From: Planctomycetota bacterium
GTDB lineage: Bacteria > Planctomycetota > PUPC01 > JACPCR01
NCBI GenBank assembly: GCA_030740295.1
Contig: JASLXP010000795.1
Coordinates: 1-22,159, forward strand
DNA length: 22,159 nt
Reading direction: 5' to 3'
Within the stretch, counting starts at the first letter, position 1, and every line of letters starts with the position of its first letter. The translations under genes and the position numbers were made by a program. The notes beneath the pieces are model-generated. The model worked only from the letters and a program-made list of their open reading frames with translations, ran no database searches and had not been told where the DNA came from. Of the stretch, positions 14,441 through 21,600 are shown piece after piece.

Positions 14441-15538
14441 ATGCTCGGTAATCTCATTCACATCACCAAGATCAATGCCAGCTCACTCACCAGCGGCGTG
14501 CAGAACGAAAATCTCGATCAGCTCGCCAAAGGCCGTGAAGGCAACGCCAGGAGCATCGCCAACCAGGCGCAGGACAGCAACCAGAAATCGAAGGCCCCCA
14601 ACGAAATCAACGCCCACATCGGCCTTCGCCGCCCGCGCCTTGCCCATACCAAAGACATCATCGACATCAGCAAGATCAAATCCGTCGCTTCCGCCGATTC
14701 GCTCGAAAATCAGGCCGTAAAGTCTGAATCCAAGGTCGGCTCACCCGTCGCCCCGAGCAGGCCGTGGGCCAGCGCCCTCTTCGGCAACGCCTACAACGGC
14801 GCATGGCAGAAGCAGAACAGCGGACAGGATGTCGACAGCGTCAATGACATCAACCCGCGTATCGACCAGCCCGGCCGCGAACTGCACGTCTCCTACTTCC
14901 CCACCGCGAATATCTTCGTGGATGACATCGACAGCGATGCCTCCGGCACAAACGTCCAGGTGCAGGATCTCGACCAGGACGCCACCGTCGAAAAGAATCC
15001 GACGCCTTATCCATTCTACTGCCCGCCGGCACGCCCAGGTGGACATGCCTCGAATGCAGGCGACCAGATTGCGCACAATGCGCAGGACATCAACAGCAAG
15101 AACTTTGTTGACGTCATCGAAAACATCGGCCGTCGTCCGCTTTCCGTGCAGGGTCTCGACCCGACAGTCACGAACATCAACAGCAAGGCCACCGGTGACA
15201 ACATCCAGGCCCAGAGTGCGTCGCAGGACGCGCTGACCGAAGCCCGCAATCTGGCCGGCGCCAACGCCAGCAGCCGCCTGTTCGATGAACAGACCAACGA
15301 CCAGAAGGTCGACAGCGCCAACGTCATCAACATGCGAGTCAACGACCGGGTCAACGCCTTCCAGGTCGGCCTCGTCAAAAAGGTAAACGCAGACTCCACC
15401 GCCGCTAATCTGCAGGATTCCACCGCCCATCAGTCCGCCGCATCCGAATGGCGCGGCGCCGGCTCGAACAAGGGCGAGCAAACCCAGTGGAGTGGCCAGA
15501 CTTCCGACGGAGGCAACTGGATCAATGTAAATATGTAA
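14441..15538 (+). CDS. Ten-unit Asn/Gln-rich repeat protein, paralog 3
   Basis: 365 residues, unknown function, closest in plan to paralogs 2 and 4. A-type units: SSLTSGVQNENLDQLAK, ASADSLENQAVKSE, ASGTNVQVQDLDQDA, ATGDNIQAQSASQDA, STAANLQDSTAHQSA. B-type units: ANQAQDSNQKSKAPNE, GAWQKQNSGQDVDSVND, AGDQIAHNAQDINSKN, DEQTNDQKVDSANVIN, GEQTQWSGQTSDGGNW. Many B units lead into a short Ile/Val strand (RIDQP, VDVIENIG, NMRVNDRVN). The single cysteine is C194 in FYCPPARPGG. It ends in NWINVNM. No signal peptide, transmembrane helix or enzymatic motif is visible. The alternation suggests a two-layer or ten-rung beta-solenoid, with amyloid-like stacking as another possibility. Confidence 0.88.
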   Translation: MLGNLIHITKINASSLTSGVQNENLDQLAKGREGNARSIANQAQDSNQKSKAPNEINAHIGLRRPRLAHTKDIIDISKIKSVASADSLENQAVKSESKVGSPVAPSRPWASALFGNAYNGAWQKQNSGQDVDSVNDINPRIDQPGRELHVSYFPTANIFVDDIDSDASGTNVQVQDLDQDATVEKNPTPYPFYCPPARPGGHASNAGDQIAHNAQDINSKNFVDVIENIGRRPLSVQGLDPTVTNINSKATGDNIQAQSASQDALTEARNLAGANASSRLFDEQTNDQKVDSANVINMRVNDRVNAFQVGLVKKVNADSTAANLQDSTAHQSAASEWRGAGSNKGEQTQWSGQTSDGGNWINVNM

Positions 15539-15547
15539 GTGGTGACT

Positions 15548-15584
15548 GATGTTGCGGTGGGGCTCGGTGCCCCATCGCAACATC
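15548..15584 (+). other. 16-bp hairpin after paralog 3
   Basis: GATGTTGCGGTGGGGC and its downstream partner pair over 16 bp with one G-U pair and a 5-nt TCGGT loop, 10 bp after the stop codon. There is no T-tract, so it could be a transcript-end stabiliser or a factor-dependent stop. A short palindrome, GGCCTCCAGGCC, lies at about 15825-15836. Confidence 0.6.
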
Positions 15585-15902
15585 GGAGTAATGGAATGGA
15601 TGTAGTCGAGTTCCCAACTCCCCAAGCCCCATCCCAGCTCCACACCATTCTTTGAAAACGTAGATACGCCCTCATCGCCCGCAGCCCGCTCAACTGTGGC
15701 GGCCGGAAGGGAAACCCGACCGAGATGAGAGCAGCAGACCTGAGATCAAATCTTGGCTCTGTACTCCGAGCACCGTGCTCGAGCGACAAGGATTTCGCCG
15801 ACACAAGGTAACGTAGCTCTGGCCTCCAGGCCGGAGTCAGACGTACCACAATAGCCTCACCGAGACCCCTTAGCAGGAAGGCTTCGGAAAAGGCTGAAAG
15901 GA

Positions 15903-16002
15903 AGGAATCAGGAATCCGGTATCAGAAATCCGGAGGCTCTCTTTCTTTCCTCGTTTGTCCGAATCCTCGGGAAAAGGACTCGGGAATCAGGAATCAGGAA
16001 AC
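15903..16002. repeat. AGGAATC heptamer arrays (two blocks)
   Basis: 15903-15930 holds four units (AGGAATC, AGGAATC, CGGTATC, AGAAATC). 15975-16002 holds four more (AGGACTC, GGGAATC, AGGAATC, AGGAAAC). The 21-nt word TTTCCTCGTTTGTCCGAATC plus C occurs at 15946-15966, between the blocks, and again at 16047-16067, 101 bp apart. The rest of the paralog 3-4 spacer (15585-15902) has no supported gene. Confidence 0.8.
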
Positions 16003-16108
16003 CAGAGGTCTTCCCACGTGTTGCCCTCAATAGTGTTGCCCTTCTTTTTCCTCGTTTGTCCGAATCCCTGGGAAGACCTTTTTTATACGAACCAGTGTTT
16101 CACACACG

Positions 16109-16114
16109 AAAGGA
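16109..16114 (+). promoter_or_regulatory. Ribosome binding site of paralog 4
   Basis: AAAGGA, six bases before the ATG at 16121. Confidence 0.75.
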
Positions 16115-16120
16115 TCAACC

Positions 16121-17197
16121 ATGTCACTCGGAAACTTCATTCTCGTTAAAAACATCACCGCCAGCTCACTCGCCAGCAATGTCCAGAACGAGATCTCGGA
16201 TCAGCTCGCCAAGGCCCGCGAAGCCAAGGCCGACAACTATGGCAAGCAGAACAGCGACAGCAATCAGAAGGCAAAGGCCCCCAACGACATCAACGCCAAC
16301 ATCGGCTTCAACCGGCCCCGCCTCCCCTACTCCAAGGATCTGATTGATATCAGCAACATCACCTCCACCGCCGCCGCCGATTCGCTTCAGAATCAGGGTC
16401 AGACCCAGGCAGCCGAAGTCGGTTCGCCCAAGGCCCCCAGCTACTTCGGCAACCGTTACGGCAGCGCCCACAACGGCTCATGGCAGACCCAGAACAGCGT
16501 ACAGGATGTAGACAGCTACAACAACATCCGCGCCCGTATCGACCTGCCCCGGATGCGCCGCCAGCCCGGTGCAGAGATCTTCGTCAACAAGATCACCAGC
16601 ACCGCCACCGGCAGCAACGTCCAGGTCCAGGATCTCGTCCAGGACGCCCTCGTCAAGAAGACCCCGGCCCCGAGGCCTTACTGCCCGCCCCTCCGCCATG
16701 GTGGCAGCGCCACAAACGTCGCCGACCAGGTGCAGAACAGCAGTCAGGATATCGACAGCAAAAACTACATCGATGTGCGTGAAAACATCGGTGGCCGTCC
16801 GATGCCGCGCCGGGTCGACCCCAGCGTGACCAACATCGCCAGCGCCGCGTTTGGTGACAACATCCAGGCCCAGAGCGCCGCGCAGACAGCTCTCGATGCT
16901 GCCCGCAGCACCGGTGGCACCCACGCCGGCAACCGTTTCTGGGGCAGCCAGTCCAGCGACCAGGATGTCGACAGCGCCAACGTCGTCAACATCACCGTCA
17001 ACGACCGCGTGAACGCCGCCCAGGAAATCATCGCCAAGAAGATCGATTCCACCGCCGTCGCCACCAACCTCCAGGATTCCTCCCTGACCCAGAGCGCCGA
17101 ATCCGCCTATCGCGGTTCCGCATCCAACAGCGGAGTCCAGGGCCAGTGGAGCGGCCAGGACGCCAACAGCGGAAACTGGATCAACACCCGCATGTAA
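16121..17197 (+). CDS. Ten-unit Asn/Gln-rich repeat protein, paralog 4
   Basis: 358 residues, unknown function; the clearest member for reading the repeat. The A-unit core (N-x-Q or its equivalent) recurs at residues 20, 88, 166, 247 and 316, a period of 68-81. The B-unit Gln core lies between these, at about 43-49, 122-128, 203-209, 277-281 and 340-346. Typical A: ITSTATGSNVQVQDLVQDA. Typical B: VADQVQNSSQDIDSKN. The only cysteine is C188 in YCPPLRHGG, in the loop between units 3A and 3B. The end is NSGNWINTRM. No secretion signal is visible. It is the last gene of the cluster, followed 23 bp after its stop by a strong terminator. Confidence 0.88.
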   Translation: MSLGNFILVKNITASSLASNVQNEISDQLAKAREAKADNYGKQNSDSNQKAKAPNDINANIGFNRPRLPYSKDLIDISNITSTAAADSLQNQGQTQAAEVGSPKAPSYFGNRYGSAHNGSWQTQNSVQDVDSYNNIRARIDLPRMRRQPGAEIFVNKITSTATGSNVQVQDLVQDALVKKTPAPRPYCPPLRHGGSATNVADQVQNSSQDIDSKNYIDVRENIGGRPMPRRVDPSVTNIASAAFGDNIQAQSAAQTALDAARSTGGTHAGNRFWGSQSSDQDVDSANVVNITVNDRVNAAQEIIAKKIDSTAVATNLQDSSLTQSAESAYRGSASNSGVQGQWSGQDANSGNWINTRM

Positions 17198-17220
17198 TCA
17201 AAGGCCCAGTTACCCAAACG

Positions 17221-17258
17221 AAAAGCCTTGCCGGACGAAAGTCCGGCAAGGCTTTTTT
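17221..17258 (+). terminator. Strong intrinsic terminator, probably bidirectional
   Basis: A perfect stem of about 16 bp (GCCTTGCCGGAC and its complement, extended by A/T pairs) with a GAAA tetraloop, followed by six Ts. On the other strand the stem ends in TTTT, so it can also stop transcripts of the convergent epimerase gene. Confidence 0.93.
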
Positions 17259-17259
17259 A

Positions 17260-17287
17260 ATGGTTAATGGCTGATGGTTGATGGAAG
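17260..17287. repeat. ATGGTTA/ATGGCTG/ATGGTTG heptamer array
   Basis: Three in-phase units plus a partial one, directly after the terminator. The word order matches the array inside the macroglobulin gene at 4067-4088. Confidence 0.75.
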
Positions 17288-17390
17288 AGGCTGGCTGACA
17301 ATTCTGGAGTGCTGTAACTTGCTTGTTACCGCTTTGGATTTCGTACGCCTCCAATCCGTAGCCGCCATCACAACGACATCGGCATTACAT

Positions 17391-17425
17391 CGAGTATCGA
17401 GTATCGAGTATCCAGTATCCAGCAT
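17391..17425. repeat. CGAGTAT/CCAGTAT heptamer array
   Basis: Five in-phase units, preceded at 17368-17385 by the flank ATCACAACGACATCGGCA. The rest of 17288-17472 contains no supported gene. Confidence 0.9.
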
Positions 17426-17472
17426 CACGATCGTCGTTCAATGCCCATTCGCATCTTCTTCCCATTCGTCAT

Positions 17473-18495
17473 TCAAATCAGCCCCTCCTCTATCTGCTCC
17501 CCTACCCACGGGATCACCTCATCCAGCATCGTGCTCAAATCCGTCGTTGCCTCGTAACCCAGTACCTCCTTTGCCTTCCGCACGTCCGGGATGCGGCGCT
17601 GCACATCGTGCGGATACGGGTCATCTGAAACGTAGGCGAACGGCTTGGCGCCCTGGTGAATTTTGTCCCAGATGAGCTCCGCCAGCTCGAGCACGTTGGT
17701 GCCCGCCGCGGTCGAGATATTGAAATCCTCGTTCACCGCCTTCTCGCTCTCGACAGCCAGACGGATACCCTCAGCCAAGTCACCGCCGTAGGTGTAGTGA
17801 CGCACCTGCCGGCCATCGCCGAGGATGTGCAGCGGATCCTGACCGCGCAAAACCTTCTGCACGATATCCGGCACGACATGGCTCAGCGCAAGCTTCACGT
17901 TCCCGCTCGCGATCTCCTTCCCGCCGAGGGCCCGGCGCTCGCCGATACCGACGCAGTTAAATGGACGCACAATCGTGAACGGCAGTTGATACTGCTCCCA
18001 CGCGCCCTTCGCATAGTATTCGGTCGCCAGTTTCTGGAAGCCGTAGGTCGATTCCGGCGGCGGGCATTGACGCTGATGCCCCTCCGGCGTCGGGAACACA
18101 TCCGCACACTCATAGACCATCGAGCTGCTCACCACCACGATGCGCTGGAGCTGCTTCTCCTTATGTGCCCAGATCGCCGCGTCAAACGCGGCCGCGGTGA
18201 TGCGTTCATTCTCCGCCAGCAGGTCGTACGCGTATTCGTGGAAGTAACTGATCCCGCCAATCTTCGCCGCACCCGCGACAAAGAGATCGCAGTCCGTCAG
18301 GGTCTCCTTCAGCAGATCGATATCCTTCGCGTCGCCCTGCACGAGCCGGTAATTCTCATGCGAATCGTAGCTCTTCGAGACCTGCCCATACTTCGAATAA
18401 TTATCAAGCCCAACCACCTCATGCCCGTGGTCAAGCAGCTCCTGAACAAGATACCCGCCGATAAAACCGGCCGAGCCGGTGAGAAAGATTTTCAT
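17473..18495 (-). CDS. NAD-dependent nucleotide-sugar epimerase/dehydratase
   Basis: 340 residues, an extended short-chain dehydrogenase of the GalE/RmlB/fucose-synthase group. Visible features: the Rossmann motif TGSAGFIGG (G7, G10, G13), D31 for the NAD adenosine ribose, GDAKD at about 54-58, VVVSSSMVYE (about 120-129) and the catalytic Y151-x-x-x-K155 in STYGFQKL, then TIVRPFNCVGIGE. It probably makes or modifies an NDP-sugar for surface polysaccharide or protein glycosylation; the exact sugar is not readable. An upstream in-frame extension of 23 residues exists but consists of translated repeat DNA, so MKIFLTG at 18495 is chosen. The ATG is joined directly to a GATGCTG/GATACTC heptamer pair, with no Shine-Dalgarno sequence. 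It lies 150 bp downstream of the adhesin gene on the same strand. Confidence 0.93.
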   Translation of the reverse strand: MKIFLTGSAGFIGGYLVQELLDHGHEVVGLDNYSKYGQVSKSYDSHENYRLVQGDAKDIDLLKETLTDCDLFVAGAAKIGGISYFHEYAYDLLAENERITAAAFDAAIWAHKEKQLQRIVVVSSSMVYECADVFPTPEGHQRQCPPPESTYGFQKLATEYYAKGAWEQYQLPFTIVRPFNCVGIGERRALGGKEIASGNVKLALSHVVPDIVQKVLRGQDPLHILGDGRQVRHYTYGGDLAEGIRLAVESEKAVNEDFNISTAAGTNVLELAELIWDKIHQGAKPFAYVSDDPYPHDVQRRIPDVRKAKEVLGYEATTDLSTMLDEVIPWVGEQIEEGLI

Positions 18496-18645
18496 GATGC
18501 TGGATACTCGTAGTACCGTTTTTCTACAAACGGCGGTCGTTACCTGGCTGCCCCCACCGAGCATCCAGTATCACTGCCAACCGCCGCCAAAACAACATCG
18601 GCACTCACATCCGGACATTACTCATTACGTATTACTCATTACGTT
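18496..18645. repeat. Composite heptamer element between epimerase and adhesin genes
   Basis: GATGCTG and GATACTC (18496-18509) touch the epimerase ATG. CGAGCAT and CCAGTAT lie at 18558-18571. The flank AAAACAACATCGGCACT lies at 18589-18605. Four TTAC(T/G)(C/T)A-type units at 18618-18645 end exactly at the adhesin stop codon. The order (CGAGCAT array, AACAACA(C/T)CGGC, TTACTCA array) is the same as at 193-310. Confidence 0.85.
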
Positions 18646-21600
18646 TTATTCTGCCGCCATCTGCTGCAGCAGACCGTACGTGGTCGGGAACGCGGCCTGG
18701 ATCGGCTTGGCGTATTTGACCATGAAGAGCTGGGCGGCGAACTTCGGGCTCTTGCCCTTCTGAATGAGCAGGGCACGGGCCTGGGCGAGGAAGTTCTGCG
18801 CGTCCTTCAGCCACGGGCTCTTCTCTCGGAGCGTCTTGAAGGTCGCATCCGGGTCGTCCGAATCTTCAACCTCCAGGGACATATCGAGCAGGTTGGCCAG
18901 CGCCTTGAGCTTGGTCTGGGCCTCCGGCGAATTCTTCACGAACTCGTCATTCTGGAGCTCTTCCAGGGCCTTTATCGGATCGTCGCTATCCATCAGTTTG
19001 CCACTGGCATCGGCGAGTTTCTGCTTGAATTCTTCGGTCGCCTCCGGGGCCGGGGTCGTGCTGAGTGTTTCATTCAAAGCGCTCATGGCCTGGGCCGTCT
19101 GGAGCGGTGTCGGCAGATTGCCAAGCTGGGCACGCTCGGAGGAAAGCGGCTCAATAATCTTTGTCGAGATACCTTCGAGGCCCTCGAGCTCGATGCCGAA
19201 CTGCTTGAGCAGTGCAATCAGCTCGGTATTCACATCCGGTTGCTCGACCACCTGCACCTCAATCACCGGTAATTCGATAACCACTTCCGCACCAAGCTGG
19301 ACGTTCTTGCCTTCAACGCCACCTTCCTGCGTCCGGGCGGATGTGCCGCCGCTGATCGTGAAGCTCTTTTCGAAATTCACGATTCCCGCATCCAGGTCGA
19401 TGATGCCGTTGGTCTGCGAGTCGATGGCCGTATCGAGCGTCAACTCGGTCGAGGTCAGGGTCGCATCGCCCGAGGTAGTAAACGTGGCGGCATCGATGAG
19501 CAGAGCGCCGAGCGTGGAAATCAGGTCGCCTTCCAGGTTGATGGTGCCGCCGGCAGAAACGAGCGAGACATCACCGGTGGCAATAATCTCTTCGAAGCTG
19601 ACCGTCCCACCGCCGCCATCGATGCTGAAATCGTCGGCAGAGACGTTATCCAGGCTCACGGTTCCACCGCTGCTGTCCACGGTGGCGTCCGTCGCGCTGA
19701 AGTCGCCGGTAGTGATGCTGCCGCCTCCGGAGTTAATCGTCGCATCGGCGCCCGCGGTCAGCGCACCAGTCGAGACCGAACCGCCGCCGGTGTCAATCGT
19801 CTGGCCGGCACCGCTGGAAACGTCTCCAACATTAATATTCTGATTGGAGGTGGTGATCTCTACCGTGCCGTTCGTGGCCGTAATATCGTCCGTGGTCACC
19901 GTGCCCGTGTTGGCGGTCTGGGACACATCGTTACCGGCGGTGACCGAGCCGGTATTGACGCTGCCCTGTGCGGTCTGAGTCACGCTGCCGTCGGCTTCCA
20001 CAGAGCCGGTGGTAACCGAGCCGGTATTCGAAGTCTGCTGCACGCTGCCGCTCGCATTCACGTTACCGGCATTCAAGTTGTCTTGCGCGGTCGTCGTCAC
20101 ATCCCCGGCGGTGATATCGCCGGCCGTCACCGAGCCACCGGTAGACTGGATAGTAACGCCCGAATTCTGCAGGTTGACATCGCTGACCGTCAGGTCGTTC
20201 TGGCCGGTGATGGTGACGTCTGAGGCGAGCCCGGTGTCGCTGCCGTTGACGTTAATGGTGTCGTTACCGGCATTGGCGTCGATATTCAGATTCTGGTTCG
20301 GATTCTGGAAGATGACCTGTTCGCCCTGGTCGGAATCGATGGAGGAAAGCCCGTCGTTCGAAGTCCCGTTGTCATCGACCGTAATAGTCTCGTTACCGCC
20401 ATTGAACTCGAAGTTTATGTTCTGCGTGCCAATCAGCGCAAAGACCGGTTCGAGGCCGGTGTAGTTAATGGTTCCTGTGCTTGTGCCAGTGAGCGTGATG
20501 CTTCCATCACTCGGATTCGTAAAGTTGAAAGATGCCGAAGTAAACAGACCAGAATTCGTAAGGAAGAGGCTGTCGCCCGGGTTGGCGGTCGGATCGCCTC
20601 CATTAAAGGTGAGCCCGTCAAACGGCGCGACGTTGGTGCCGCCGCTGAAATCAATCGTCAAATCATCCTGGCCAGCTTCACCGTTAATGACATTGCTGGT
20701 GAGCTGACCACCATTCTGAAGGGTGATATTGTCGTTACCGTCGCCTGCGTTGATCGTGCCCGGCAGCACCCCGCCGTTGATGGTGATGGTGTCGGCATTA
20801 ACACCGCCGACGATGTTCGTAATGTCGATGGCGACCGTATTGAGCGTGCCTACGCCGCCGGCGCCATTGATGATGAAGGTGTTGCTCGTCGCGTTCAGAC
20901 CGGTCAGCGTGGCGGCGAAGATCGTGCCGCCACCGGTCATGCTGGTAGCTTCGCCAAATGTCACGTTGCCTGAGCCCGCATTGAGGTCACCACCGATGGT
21001 AAGAGCGCCGGTGGTCTGCACCAGAATCTCACCGCCGGCCGTGCTGACGTCTCCACCGGTGTTATCGAAGCTCGTGCCGCTGACCTGGAAGTTCGCTCCG
21101 CCGGTGTTGATATCCAGGTCGAGGTCCACCGCGCCGGTGATGTTGAGGTCAACCGTGTTGCCGGCGCTGCTGAGTGAACCTGCGCCGGTCGAGAGCGTGG
21201 CCGCGTTGAAGCTCACTGCACCGTTCACGCTCGCCGTGCCGGAGATATTGAAGCCCAGGTCATCGACATTCTGCGTGGTAAGGCTGCCGGTGGCAGTAAA
21301 GTCGGTGGCTGTCAGGGTGACGTCCTGCCCACCGGCATCGATGGTGTCGACGCCGTTAAGATTAATGTTCAGGCCGGCGGTAATGACCACGTTCGCGGCC
21401 GAGGTAATGTTGCTCGAAAGCGTTACGCTGCCGTTGTTGGAGACCACGTTCACGTTCGGCAGGTCGATAAGGCCGGAGTCATAGCTCTGGTCGCCGTCGG
21501 TGGTGACCGTGCCGTTGAGGTTAATCGTGGCGGAGCTGGTCGAGTTCGTGGTGATGGTCAGGTCGTCGATAAAGGCCCCGCCACTGCTGTCCGCACCGGT

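Noticed and set aside
11038..17197. Identification of the paralogs as curli (CsgA) subunits
   Set aside because: The Gln/Asn spacing is similar in spirit, but the curlin repeat is about 22 residues with a fixed S-x5-Q-x-G-x-N pattern and follows a Sec signal. Here half-units are about 30-45 residues with different motifs and no signal peptide.
18496..18564. 23-residue N-terminal extension of the epimerase
   Set aside because: Its codons are repeat DNA, and the Rossmann strand MKIFLTG begins at 18495 as usual for the family.
18764..19843. Plus-strand open frame of 359 codons opposite the adhesin
   Set aside because: A Ser/Pro/Val-rich shadow of the repeat protein on the other strand, with no ribosome site or recognisable domain.
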